Source of the DNA: Schleiferia thermophila
Lineage (GTDB): Bacteria > Bacteroidota > Bacteroidia > Flavobacteriales > Schleiferiaceae
Direction: 5' to 3'
Assembly: GCF_003337435.1 (NCBI RefSeq)
Contig: NZ_QPJS01000001.1
Location: 698,513 to 762,512, forward strand
Length of the DNA stretch: 64,000 bases
In this document: positions 27,801 through 36,466 of the stretch, one piece after another
How the letters are laid out: every line of letters starts with the position of its first letter
How positions within the stretch are numbered: position 1 is the stretch's first letter
Program-made: the position numbers and the translations under genes
The notes under the pieces: generated by a model
What the model was told of the DNA's origin: nothing
The model's input: only the letters and a program-made list of their open reading frames with translations
Databases searched by the model: none

Positions 27801-29755
27801 GCTTCCCAACGGATGATTTGCTGGCTGCCGGGTTCCCAGGAGATTTCCGGTCCGTTGGGGTTAGCCAGCACAGGTACTGGATTGATGATGTCGTAAACAA
27901 CATAGAACTGCTGAGCCGGAAAGGGTACGGATTTTCCCGTGATGGTGATGGTGTAAAGGCCCTGGGAAGGAGTATCAATGACGATTTGCTCGACATTGTT
28001 GATGCTATCTACCCCGGGCACTGCTGCACTTGTCAGGGCAGCCACATTGGGTGCCGGATTGAGGATGAGCGGCAGATAAGTGGTGGAGCCCTGGCTCACG
28101 ACCATGTCCAGGTCGTTGACAAGGGTGGTGGCTGCGTTGGCGACCGCTTCCCGGTCGTGGTAGTAGAGCATAATTTTCAATTGAGCCACATTGGCAGGGA
28201 CTTCGATGGTAAATGTGCGGGTTTGGTTTTGAGATATGGAGTCGGTGAAGTTCCAATTGTTTTCGATGGCCTGGATGGCTCTTCTTGCGTTGATGCGGCC
28301 AAAGCCGTATCGGAAGTCAGGCCCTCTGTTGCCCAGGTCATCGGCTGTGTTCATTAAATGAGCCTTTATCAGAGCGCTGTTGGGTTCTTGATTGTAGAGC
28401 GTTTTGTAGGCATGGTAGATGGTGGCCAGAGTACCAGCTGTGCCTGGTGAGGCCATGGAAGTCCCTGTAAATGAAGCATACGTATGTGGGTCTATGGTAG
28501 AGAAAACCTGAGTGCCATTGGCCACGACTTCCGGTTTTATGCGGCCGTCCCGGGCTGGACCACGGCTGCTGGAGCTGTTTATAGAGTCAAGAGCGTTGAT
28601 GTTGCCAACGGCAATTACATTTTTTGCTTGTTTGTGGCCTCCTGTTATGTTGCCCCATCCGGTGATGAAGTTGCAGTTTTGAGTGCCGTTGTTGCCGGCC
28701 GAGAAGACATGTATCAGACCCGGCAACTGGCGGGTTTGGATGTCCATATTGCGGGCATTGTTGGTGTAGCCGGTATTGCAGCCATCGGAATAGGAAGAAT
28801 TGGTGATACGGACGTTGTGTTGGTTATAGTCGGTAATGATGTTTTGCAGGTTTCCTGGATAGGTGCGATAGAAGACTTCAGCTCCCGGTGCCATGCCCAT
28901 GCCCTGAGGATTTACATTTCCGGCGCCAAATACGGTGCCTGCTACATGATCGCCGTGATTGCCTGTACTGGCCGTGGCGAAGGGCTGCTGTAGCCTGCCT
29001 TTGTAGTCGGCATGTGGGCCTATAGCGCCGTCGTCGCCAATACCCACTACTACTCCTTCGCCTGTGTATCCGGAGGGAATCAGTCTGCCGTGGTTTACGT
29101 TTTGTACTCTATGGTTTTCGCGGGCAAATTTGTTTTCGGGTTCTCCGGGTGGCTCGGCTTGCTGAATAAACATGACACCAGGTAGTGCAGCCAAGGCCGG
29201 AATATCTTCAGTGCTGATAATGGCTTCAATGAGTTGATTTTGTTGGTTAACGCGAATGATTCTGTGAACTTTTTCTGAAATCATCGCTTCAAACAAGCCG
29301 ACAGGTAAATCCCTGAAAGGAACTATGACGCTTTCTATCAGCTTATCCGTGACAAAGGTATAAGTTGGAAATTCGTTGAAATATACTTCGCGGCTGACTT
29401 TTAGTTCATAAGGAACGGGTGTAATGACTACCGCGCCATATTGAAAAAGTTTCTGAATGCGGCTACCGGATTTTACGGAAATGATATAAGCGTTTCGTGG
29501 GACATATTCCAGAAAGTTTATACCCAGAGATTTAATCTCGTCTATGGCTTTCTGATCGGGTATCTGGCTAAAGATCACCAGTCTGTAAAACTTGCCATTG
29601 ACCAGTTCATCGGGTTTTTCGCTCCAGATTTGAGTTTTGTTTTGATTGTTTTCGTATTCAAATTTGCCGTGGGTGAGTTCGATAAAACCTCTTTGAGCCT
29701 GTACACCGGTCATCATCAGCATCAATATGCCTGAGAAAAGTAAACTTTTATTCAT
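24881..29755 (-). CDS. Secreted S8 (subtilisin-like) serine protease with PKD domains and type IX sorting domain
   Basis: 1624 residues from the ATG at 29755, which gives the signal peptide MNKSLLFSGILMLMMTGVQAQ. A propeptide-like region (about 21-220) precedes the peptidase domain with probable triad D241 (GIGDDG), H267 (NHGDHVAGT) and S433 (GTSMASP), plus oxyanion N355 (SAGNNG). Then follow a pre-peptidase-C-like domain, fibronectin/CARDB-like beta domains, a MAM/jelly-roll-like region, at least two PKD domains (SWNFGIGAFPGSATGPGP; LLWSFGDGNTS) and the sorting domain (FDIFPNPNSGEFTL ... KITKTLIINK). It should be exported through Sec and the type IX system and degrade extracellular protein. 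Confidence 0.92.
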   Translation of the reverse strand: MNKSLLFSGILMLMMTGVQAQRGFIELTHGKFEYENNQNKTQIWSEKPDELVNGKFYRLVIFSQIPDQKAIDEIKSLGINFLEYVPRNAYIISVKSGSRIQKLFQYGAVVITPVPYELKVSREVYFNEFPTYTFVTDKLIESVIVPFRDLPVGLFEAMISEKVHRIIRVNQQNQLIEAIISTEDIPALAALPGVMFIQQAEPPGEPENKFARENHRVQNVNHGRLIPSGYTGEGVVVGIGDDGAIGPHADYKGRLQQPFATASTGNHGDHVAGTVFGAGNVNPQGMGMAPGAEVFYRTYPGNLQNIITDYNQHNVRITNSSYSDGCNTGYTNNARNMDIQTRQLPGLIHVFSAGNNGTQNCNFITGWGNITGGHKQAKNVIAVGNINALDSINSSSSRGPARDGRIKPEVVANGTQVFSTIDPHTYASFTGTSMASPGTAGTLATIYHAYKTLYNQEPNSALIKAHLMNTADDLGNRGPDFRYGFGRINARRAIQAIENNWNFTDSISQNQTRTFTIEVPANVAQLKIMLYYHDREAVANAATTLVNDLDMVVSQGSTTYLPLILNPAPNVAALTSAAVPGVDSINNVEQIVIDTPSQGLYTITITGKSVPFPAQQFYVVYDIINPVPVLANPNGPEISWEPGSQQIIRWEAPASTQNFQLHYSLDSGTTWVPINTNIPPATRRIQWTVPSNLFGHLWIRLTRGSQQVVSTHPVHVIGTPQNITINKACPDTVTLTWDAVANAQGYYITRLGQKYMEIYDTVVGQTTTIAHLTGLSFTNEEWLSVMAYGPNGLTGNRGVAALKNPGLFNCTVNKDLAITDIFNLPNGYIPSCIVSDSLQPVVQISNLANDFFTSAVVSLMINNSTVLTDTLTSGLPGPGTSILHTFSSKILMPNSPVVTFKAIVKGAGDQNSINDTLELISGVYTVGALSIPNTTHFDTDSLCSDQADCELTICDVNIWKNLTNTLQDQIDWRVHSGSTPTANTGPTGDVSLNGAGQYIYLEATSCANQTAILSSPCFSITNLTLPELSFWYHMFGAAMGSLEVQILDSLRWTTIWQRSGNQGNSWLNARINLTPYLGRQIAIRFIGITGGNTSDIALDFIEIRQNTLPPTPDFTPSAAVTCPQTPVTLIDQSTGTPTQWQWSITPPTFTLVGNSTLNDQNPVVAFTQLGTYTVTLIASNANGSDSITKSNIIQVTAGQNLPFNQNFQPQIFPPAGWSLENPDNGITWNRQAGTPHSTGNASARMTFFNYTVIGEEDYLILPLISLISTSQPALLFDVAYAQFPNFSDTLEVEGSASCTAPAFTTLYKKGGTQLATVSPQTTQFTPTAAQWRTDTVLLTQFAGNPVRLRFKTINGYGNNLYITNVRIIDLGQQPPVASFTIQTPATSHICKGDTVIFSDNSQNNPTSLSWNFGIGAFPGSATGPGPHTVVYNISGPKTITLTATNSAGTSTATQNLTIFTEPIAGTNLSTTYDTLLYTANITGSYDSLLWSFGDGNTSKLLSGTHTYTTGGTYNVTLTVFHSCGTLTTTSQVTVSGLETSEFTNRGFDIFPNPNSGEFTLKMHGSLVASHLKITDITGRIVYTQSLEARQHIHLSLNHLSAGSYMISIADENGSKITKTLIINK

Positions 29756-29775
29756 TTTTGCCTGTACCGATTGAG

Positions 29776-29805
29776 TTTGGGAAATTTTACACAAACATAA
29801 CTTTG
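29776..29805 (+). promoter_or_regulatory. Promoter of the PIG-L gene, predicted leaderless
   Basis: TTTG at 29776-29779 and TAACTTTG at 29798-29805 fit the -33/-7 elements with an 18-bp spacer. The final G is only 4 bases before the ATG at 29810, so transcription should begin at or next to the start codon. The TA of this -7 is shared with a minus-strand -7. Confidence 0.6.
29792..29799 (-). promoter_or_regulatory. Probable -7 element of the S8 protease gene
   Basis: TATGTTTG on the minus strand fits TAnnTTTG and would start transcription about 30 bases before the protease ATG. It overlaps the plus-strand -7 (TAACTTTG) by two bases, so the two divergent promoters occupy the same site. No -33 match is seen. 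Confidence 0.45.
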
Positions 29806-29809
29806 AAAA

Positions 29810-32278
29810 ATGTACATACATAGAATTTCAATTTTCTTTTTACTTCTTTCAATTAGGGTTTCTGGTCAATACTTTAGCAACAAGCCTTCTTCTGAGATTT
29901 TGCACGAAATTGAGAAGTTGCAGAATACGGCAAGGGTTCTTTACATAGCGGCACATCCTGATGATGAAAATACGAGAATGATTACCTGGCTGGCGAATTC
30001 CAGGAAGGTAACCGTGGCCTATCTGTCGCTCACCCGTGGGGAGGGAGGCCAAAATCTAATCGGAAGCGAAATGGGAGATGCGCTCGGAGTCATCAGAACT
30101 CATGAATTGCTCAAAGCCAGAAAAATCGATGGTGGACTGCAATTTTTTACCCGGGCACGCGACTTTGGCTATTCCAAAAGCATGGAGGAAAGCCTCCAAC
30201 TTTGGAATGAAGACAGTGTACTGAAAGATGTAGTCCAGATAATCCGGATGTTTAAGCCAGATGTAATGATCAATCGCTTTCCACCCGATGCCAGAGCCGG
30301 CCATGGGCATCATTCTGCATCTGCACATTTGGCCTTGAGGGCTTTTGACCTGGCCAATGATCCGGGTTATGATTCCGGTTCTGTAGCAAAATATGGCATT
30401 TGGCAGCCAACGCGTTTATATTGGAATACTTCTGTTTGGTGGATTAAGGATCTGGATACTGCACAAGTGGGTAAAGGAAAACTTCTCAAAATAAATGTGG
30501 GCGATTTCTATCCGTATCTGGGTGCAGAAAGCGGGGAGCTGTCGGCCTATTCCCGTAGCCAGCACAAAAGTCAAGGTTTCGGAATACCGGCCAGCCGGGG
30601 AGAAATCACCGAATATCTGCAACTCGAAAGCGGGCCATCATCCTATCGCGATTTGTTCGAAAACCTTGATACTGGTTATGGCCGTTGGGGGTGTCCAGCG
30701 CTCAACAGACAGGCCAAAGCAATAGCCACCACCTTCAACCACGAAAGGCCAAATCTCTCAATTTACAAACTCAATGAGTTTAAAAAGGCGATAAGACAAT
30801 GCGTTCCGGAGCCCTTTCTTACCGATTTGTCAAAAAAAATAGATGAGCTCATCTGGCTATGCAGCGGCATATATGCAGAAGGGGTCGTTCAGTCACCCGT
30901 TTATACCCCGGGAGACACGGCTGACCTGCAACTGACTTTTCTGAACAGATTCGGGGAAATGATATATCTGCGACAGATTAAAACCGGTGATACCACCTGG
31001 GTCCTAAATCGCCTGGTACTTCCGGGCCAGAAACTGACCTTTTCGATGAAAAAACGTTTTCACGAAGGTATCTCTCAGCCATTCTGGCTAAAAAATAAGG
31101 GAGAATATTTGTATCTATCGGACGAAAATTTCACGGGTAAAAGTCTTGACCCACCGCTAGCCGTTGACTTGCAGGTCGAAGTGGAAGGAGCTGAAATTTG
31201 GCGAAAGATTCCAATTGTTTTCAAATACAACGATCGGGTAAAAGGTGAAAAAATACAGAACGTAAAAATTTTTCCAAAAATCACCGGAAGTATACACCAG
31301 CGGACGATTTACAAAGTTTTTGATGATGAATTTGATTTGTCATTACATCTCAATCAATTTTCTGCTTTGGATAGTTTATGGATCAAAGCTGTAAAAAGTG
31401 ACAAAATTCAGTTGCAACAAGACAGTCTATTTTTAGACCAAAATATTGGAATAAAAACCTATAGAATACCATTAAAGGGAAAAATTACTGGGTCAGAGGC
31501 AGAAGAAATTTCTTTTCAATACTGCCAAAATTCAGCGGACACTGGAAACCCTTTGCTGACACATCAGTGGATTGAATACGACCACATCGATAAAGATGTA
31601 TTTTTTTCTGACTTGTCGGTAAAAATTATCCCTCTGTTAAACGATAAAATCAAACCAATCCGAATAGGATACATACAAGGTTCTGGAGATGAAATTTTTC
31701 AGATTTTGAAAAATTCCGGATTTAAAGTTTCTGAAATTTCACCAGAAAATACGTCGATGATATCTTTTAAAAACTTTGATGTAATTATCGGTGGAATACG
31801 TTTGTATAATACACTAAAAAATAGTGAAGAATTGCATGAACTACTGATGCAATATGTAAAGGAAGGGGGCACTTATATCCTTCAATATCAGACAAGCGGT
31901 TCAGACTTGAAAATTCAAAATCCCGGTCCTTATCCTTTCACCATCGGCAGAGGAAGAGTAACGGATGAAAAGGCTCAATCCAAAATTCTAATTCCTGACC
32001 ACAAAATACTAAACACACCTTATAGAATTACCGAAGAAGACCTGACCAATTGGCATCAAGAAATCGGATTGTATTTTGCTGAAAATTTTGACAGTCGTTA
32101 TCAGGCTCCATTGGCATGGGCCGATCCCGGTGAAAATCCCCAGTCTGGAGGATTGATCATTACCGAATATGGCAAAGGGAAGTTTGTGTATACCGGGCTG
32201 AGCTTCTTCAGACAATTGCCTTCAGGTCATCCCGGTGCTTTTAAGCTGTTTGTCAATCTTTTGTATTTGAATCAGTAA
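29810..32278 (+). CDS. PIG-L family deacetylase, exported
   Basis: 822 residues with a signal peptide (MYIHRISIFFLLLSIRVSGQ). The PIG-L/LmbE domain (about 40-280) has the zinc motif AAHPDDE and the distal GHGHHSASAH, with SLTRGEGGQN and RTHELLKA between. Members remove acetyl groups from N-acetylglucosaminyl substrates. The C-terminal 500 residues are beta-rich domains and end in a Rossmann-like glutamine-amidotransferase-like fold (NFDVIIGGIRLYNT ... GGTYILQYQT). Substrate unknown; export suggests glycan turnover outside the cytoplasm. The 3' end overlaps the convergent membrane-protein gene by 7 bp. Confidence 0.88.
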   Translation: MYIHRISIFFLLLSIRVSGQYFSNKPSSEILHEIEKLQNTARVLYIAAHPDDENTRMITWLANSRKVTVAYLSLTRGEGGQNLIGSEMGDALGVIRTHELLKARKIDGGLQFFTRARDFGYSKSMEESLQLWNEDSVLKDVVQIIRMFKPDVMINRFPPDARAGHGHHSASAHLALRAFDLANDPGYDSGSVAKYGIWQPTRLYWNTSVWWIKDLDTAQVGKGKLLKINVGDFYPYLGAESGELSAYSRSQHKSQGFGIPASRGEITEYLQLESGPSSYRDLFENLDTGYGRWGCPALNRQAKAIATTFNHERPNLSIYKLNEFKKAIRQCVPEPFLTDLSKKIDELIWLCSGIYAEGVVQSPVYTPGDTADLQLTFLNRFGEMIYLRQIKTGDTTWVLNRLVLPGQKLTFSMKKRFHEGISQPFWLKNKGEYLYLSDENFTGKSLDPPLAVDLQVEVEGAEIWRKIPIVFKYNDRVKGEKIQNVKIFPKITGSIHQRTIYKVFDDEFDLSLHLNQFSALDSLWIKAVKSDKIQLQQDSLFLDQNIGIKTYRIPLKGKITGSEAEEISFQYCQNSADTGNPLLTHQWIEYDHIDKDVFFSDLSVKIIPLLNDKIKPIRIGYIQGSGDEIFQILKNSGFKVSEISPENTSMISFKNFDVIIGGIRLYNTLKNSEELHELLMQYVKEGGTYILQYQTSGSDLKIQNPGPYPFTIGRGRVTDEKAQSKILIPDHKILNTPYRITEEDLTNWHQEIGLYFAENFDSRYQAPLAWADPGENPQSGGLIITEYGKGKFVYTGLSFFRQLPSGHPGAFKLFVNLLYLNQ

Positions 32279-34200
32279 ATTTTTTCAGCCAGAGATACTT
32301 CAAGTTTGTCAAATTCTATTTCCACCGTTTTTTTCTGCTGATTCCAAATAAAGATTTTCAGGATAAATCCGTTGAACCCGCTTAGGAGCTGGTCGCGATA
32401 TCGCTTGTCAATCCATTCATCCATCGGAAAAGACATAAACTCCTTGATTTCGCCCCCCTGTTCCACACTGATACAAAAGCCGAGACCATCTGTGCGGGAC
32501 AGGTTTCTTAGTTTGGCATTGATATGCAAAATATTGAACGTTTTTCCAGATATCATTTCTGAAATATCGGCATTAAAAATTTCAAAAAATTCGTCCTGGC
32601 CATAGGCAAAAAAGGGATTTGAAAACAATGGAATTTTGTTTTTGTATTTGTGGGTTTTTAGACTGTCTAAAGTCCGAATATTATCTACCGAATTTTTTTC
32701 GTTCAACGTTTTAAACAGGAAAATTTCATAGTCGGATCCATTGAAGGTTTTTTCCGTAATTTTAGGTGCGAAATATTGTATTAATTGTAAGTTCGGATGG
32801 TAAAGAAAATCCTTTGGATTACTCATTCCTTCAATGGCACCAAATCTCGTATCGTATAGCACCATGTTCTCTCCGTTGAAACTCGGTTCCTTGAAATCGA
32901 ATTTTTCCACGCACACAGTAGTGTCAAATGGGTTGAGGTTTAAATAATAAGGAATCAACAGATCGTAGTAATACAGCTTTCTTTCAGATGAATTGTGTTG
33001 TTGATACCAATCCAGGGCTGCAAGCATGGCTTTGTCCGCCTCATCGTATCGATATGGAATGGGCAGGTGGATCCAGGGTTGGGCAATTTGAGCCATACTC
33101 AGCACCATAAGGGCAATTTTTCCTCGCAGTTGGCTTTTCAGGCATCGAGGTTTTCTTAGCATATGGTGAATGCCGGCAGTAGCAACCATAGCCATGGCAG
33201 GAATCACCGGCACAAATACCCTCAGAAGTCCCATGGAAGCGTGTCCGCCTCTCCAGTAAGCGTAGCTATGTGCGGCTAAATGTAACATCCAGAGGCCATT
33301 GGCTAATAAAAGCAATGGTTCCTCTTTCAGCTTCTTTTTTTGAATGCGATTTACGATGAACCAAAGGATCGATGCCGTCAAGATCAGTAAAAAGGGCCAG
33401 CCAATGAGGACCGGAAGGTTTTTGACAAAGTGCAGGATGGACCCTGTCCCGTACACATCTACGCTTCCCCTATACGGACTTTTTGAAATCAGCCACAACG
33501 GATCATTGTAGTAAAAAAATCCGGCTATCGTGTAAAGCGTCGGAAATAAAAATAAATACGGAATATCCGTATATTTTTTATGGTAGATGAAAAATGCAAT
33601 AATCAAAGGATAAAACACAAAGGTTTCAGTGCGAATCAGAACAAGTGATGAGAAAACAATGGAGGCTGCCGTAAATCTTTTGTTGGCTACAAAGTAGAGA
33701 ACTAAAGCAATTACAGTGGATGCCATCATTTCTGTCATTGCCGATGCGGAAATAACAAAGAAATAAGGAGAAAATAGGAGCAGTAGACATCCTGCAAAAG
33801 CGCTGCTGATCGTATAGGTCTTAATAGCGGTTTTAAAGAGAATATATCCGGTAAATGCGGACAGTATTACATTCATTATCACTACGGATCTTATTCCAAT
33901 TTGTGCAAAAGGAGAACTGACCAGAGTAAATGCAGGTTTTCCCCAGTGATCCAACAGCAAACGGGGATATTTCCACGAATATTTGGATATAAAAAAATGC
34001 GCATAGTTGTCGCGCCCGCCTTCAAAAGTGTCAAACATAAAGGAATATACAGACAGCCCAACGGCGTAAATGGCTAAGAAAATCAGCAAGTTGAGATGCT
34101 TCGATTGGTTTGGAAGTCGATTCACCAGAGATGAATAGGTTTCAAATGTAAGGCCTACTGACATTTGAACTTGCCAGAGGCTTTGGTTTTCCGTGGCCAA
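32272..34200 (-). CDS. Multi-pass membrane protein, GT-C glycosyltransferase-like
   Basis: 642 residues with about ten transmembrane helices in the first 400 residues and a soluble C-terminal part. The first large loop holds EGGRDNYAHFF, an acidic residue placed as in GT-C (GT39/83-type) enzymes that use polyprenyl-phosphate sugars, but no full family signature is recognised. The start is uncertain: an ATG 12 codons downstream (34164) is also possible. It faces the histidine kinase gene head-to-head across 89 bp. Confidence 0.6.
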   Translation of the reverse strand: MATENQSLWQVQMSVGLTFETYSSLVNRLPNQSKHLNLLIFLAIYAVGLSVYSFMFDTFEGGRDNYAHFFISKYSWKYPRLLLDHWGKPAFTLVSSPFAQIGIRSVVIMNVILSAFTGYILFKTAIKTYTISSAFAGCLLLLFSPYFFVISASAMTEMMASTVIALVLYFVANKRFTAASIVFSSLVLIRTETFVFYPLIIAFFIYHKKYTDIPYLFLFPTLYTIAGFFYYNDPLWLISKSPYRGSVDVYGTGSILHFVKNLPVLIGWPFLLILTASILWFIVNRIQKKKLKEEPLLLLANGLWMLHLAAHSYAYWRGGHASMGLLRVFVPVIPAMAMVATAGIHHMLRKPRCLKSQLRGKIALMVLSMAQIAQPWIHLPIPYRYDEADKAMLAALDWYQQHNSSERKLYYYDLLIPYYLNLNPFDTTVCVEKFDFKEPSFNGENMVLYDTRFGAIEGMSNPKDFLYHPNLQLIQYFAPKITEKTFNGSDYEIFLFKTLNEKNSVDNIRTLDSLKTHKYKNKIPLFSNPFFAYGQDEFFEIFNADISEMISGKTFNILHINAKLRNLSRTDGLGFCISVEQGGEIKEFMSFPMDEWIDKRYRDQLLSGFNGFILKIFIWNQQKKTVEIEFDKLEVSLAEKIY

Positions 34201-34289
34201 ATTAAGTATCCACTTTCCATTTGCAAATGCGCGGATTAGGATATCTTGCCTTCACCAATCTTTGTACTGTTTAAAAGTTTGAGCTAGTC

Positions 34290-35681
34290 ATGAAAATTAA
34301 AACACGTCTTACCCTGTGGTTTACCTCGATCACTGCATTGATACTCGTTTTATTTGCTGTGAGCGTTTTATATTCTTCCGCAAAAATCCGAGAACGAGAA
34401 TTTTTCAACTACCTTACCACCGAGGCGATTACTCGCTGCAACTTAATTTTTTCCGCTGGTCTCGATCCTGAGGTATTGCAACAAATCTACAAAGGCTCAA
34501 GGAAAAACCTCACTGAACCCGAAATAGCCATTTACGATCTCAATCACAAGTTACACTATCACGATGCTCCCGATATAGACGTTGTGAAAGAAGATTCGCT
34601 GATGCTGGGTGAAATTCAACAAAAGGGATATTTGCGTTTTTATCAAGGTAGGTGGCAGGTCATAGGATATCTGCATCGGATTGAAAACCAGGAGTATTTA
34701 ATTACAGCTGCAGCTTATGACAGTTATGGTCATAGTACACTCAACACATTGTGGAAATCCATGTTGCTAATCTCAGTACCATCACTTATTCTGATTTTTG
34801 TATCAGGGATTTTTCTCTCGAGGAAAGCTCTAGATCCTATAAGAGAAATCACGGATAAAGCGCAAAAAATTACGGCAACAAACCTGGATTTAAGATTGCC
34901 CCAAACCAATAACAGGGATGAGCTGTCGTCGCTCATTAAAACGTTCAACCGTATGCTGCAAAGGCTAGAAGATTCCTTTGAAGCTCAGAAGTCTTTTGTA
35001 TACCATCTGGCTCATGAAATCAGAACTCCACTTTCAGCCATCATCGCAGAGGCAGAATACCTTATCACCAAAGATCGAACTTCAGATGCATATAAAACTG
35101 GGTCGCAAGCCATTTTAAAGGATGCCCTCACCATATCTAAAATCACTTCCGGACTACTGGACCTAGCTCGTGCAAGCTATCATGTATCTCAGATTCAGTT
35201 TAAAGAAGTCAGAGTAGATGAAATTTTACTCGATGCAGGACAACAAGTCATGGATTCCAACAAATGCTTTCGAGTAGAAATTTCCTATGAAATACCATCA
35301 GAACACGATGGAGAACAACCGCTTACGATTTCTGCTAATGAATACCTGCTTCGCACGGCATTTTCAAATCTGATGGACAATGCCTGTAAGTTTTCGTCGG
35401 ACAATACCTGCAAAGTAACCATCAGCATGATAGAGGATGTCATTGACCAACAGCCAAAAATAAAAATAACTTTTGCTGACCAGGGGCCTGGAATTTCCCC
35501 TGATGACCAGGAAAAGCTGTTTCAGCCCTTCTTCCGCGGAAAAAATAAGGACCTTGCTGATGGCATTGGTATCGGATTATCACTTACCAGGAGGATTATA
35601 GAGTTGCACAGAGCACAACTGACCTTGCATTCAGACCCAAACGGTACAGTTGTACACGTAGTCTTCAGTTCGCAGAGATAG
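34290..35681 (+). CDS. Membrane sensor histidine kinase
   Basis: 463 residues. Two transmembrane helices (about 9-30 and 158-176) bracket a roughly 125-residue periplasmic sensor. Then come a HAMP domain (177-230, LDPIREITDKAQKI), HisKA with phosphoacceptor H242 in LAHEIRTPLSA, and HATPase_c with N box NLMDNACKFS, G1 DQGPGISP and G2 GIGIGLSL. The OmpR-type response regulator gene is the convergent neighbour (57 bp between stops) and is the obvious partner, though not in an operon with it. The stimulus is unknown. Confidence 0.92.
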   Translation: MKIKTRLTLWFTSITALILVLFAVSVLYSSAKIREREFFNYLTTEAITRCNLIFSAGLDPEVLQQIYKGSRKNLTEPEIAIYDLNHKLHYHDAPDIDVVKEDSLMLGEIQQKGYLRFYQGRWQVIGYLHRIENQEYLITAAAYDSYGHSTLNTLWKSMLLISVPSLILIFVSGIFLSRKALDPIREITDKAQKITATNLDLRLPQTNNRDELSSLIKTFNRMLQRLEDSFEAQKSFVYHLAHEIRTPLSAIIAEAEYLITKDRTSDAYKTGSQAILKDALTISKITSGLLDLARASYHVSQIQFKEVRVDEILLDAGQQVMDSNKCFRVEISYEIPSEHDGEQPLTISANEYLLRTAFSNLMDNACKFSSDNTCKVTISMIEDVIDQQPKIKITFADQGPGISPDDQEKLFQPFFRGKNKDLADGIGIGLSLTRRIIELHRAQLTLHSDPNGTVVHVVFSSQR

Positions 35682-35706
35682 AAGTTAGATAACTCCCAGA
35701 TATGGA

Positions 35707-35732
35707 TTAAGTTAAAGGGCCACTGAACTTAA
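35707..35732. other. Inverted repeat between convergent genes
   Basis: TTAAGTT (35707-35713) and AACTTAA (35726-35732) with a 12-base spacer, between the stop codons of the kinase and regulator genes. It could act as a weak bidirectional terminator, but the stem is AT-rich and has no T-run. Confidence 0.3.
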
Positions 35733-35738
35733 CAGAAA

Positions 35739-36443
35739 TTAATTGTCCTCTGGCTTCATCAAGATAAAACCCACTCCCTGGCGGGTATGTATTAGCTTTC
35801 TATCGAAATCTTTATCTACTTTCTTGCGCAGGTAGTTGATGTACACATCAATGAAGTTTGTGCCGGTATCAAATTTTGTATTCCAGACATTTTCGGCGAT
35901 CTCCTGTCTGGGAAGGACTCTTTCTGCATGTTTTACCATATATTCAAGCAGGTTAAATTCTTTTGGAGTTAGCTTTAACTGTTTGTCTCCCCTGTACGCA
36001 ATTCTTTTTTTTGTATCAATCACAATGTCGGCGTATTGCAGTACTTCCGCAATTGCTGCATGGGCATGTGTTCTTTTTAGCAAGGCCTTTATTCGTGCTA
36101 CAAGCTCCCTTATTTCAAAGGGTTTTACCAGGTAATCGTCGGCACCTGCATCGAAACCCTCAAGTTTGTCGTCGATGGTCCCCAGGGCGGTTAGCATCAA
36201 GATTGGTATTGAACCCTTGATCTTTCGTATTTGCTTGCACAGGTCAATGCCACTGATTCCCGGCAGCATAATGTCCGTAATCACCAGGTCAATGTCATAT
36301 TGCCTCAGCATTTTCATAGCTAAGTGTCCTTCATCGGCCAGGGACACTTCAAATTGATTTTCCCTTAGATTTTTCTGTAGTGCAGTGGCTATCCGGCTAT
36401 CGTCTTCAATTATCAAAATGTGAGCTAGCGTTCCATGCTTCAA
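35739..36443 (-). CDS. OmpR/PhoB-family response regulator
   Basis: 234 residues. The receiver domain (about 8-120) has IIEDD, phosphoacceptor D57 (VITDIMLPG), T86 and K107 (YLVKPFE). The winged-helix DNA-binding domain (about 135-230) has LTPKEFNLLEYMVKHAERVLPRQEI and DVYINYLRKKVD. The gene is convergent with the histidine kinase and followed upstream (23 bp) by the small TonB-like gene on the same strand, with which it may be cotranscribed. OmpR-family proteins bind direct repeats at 10-11 bp spacing, of which a set occurs before mgtC (56784-56822). Confidence 0.94.
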   Translation of the reverse strand: MKHGTLAHILIIEDDSRIATALQKNLRENQFEVSLADEGHLAMKMLRQYDIDLVITDIMLPGISGIDLCKQIRKIKGSIPILMLTALGTIDDKLEGFDAGADDYLVKPFEIRELVARIKALLKRTHAHAAIAEVLQYADIVIDTKKRIAYRGDKQLKLTPKEFNLLEYMVKHAERVLPRQEIAENVWNTKFDTGTNFIDVYINYLRKKVDKDFDRKLIHTRQGVGFILMKPEDN

Positions 36444-36466
36444 GATCTGAAAGAAATTGAGTTTTA

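Noticed and set aside
27770-28357. 195-codon plus-strand frame
   Set aside because: Antisense to the protease catalytic region, whose triad motifs are intact on the other strand.
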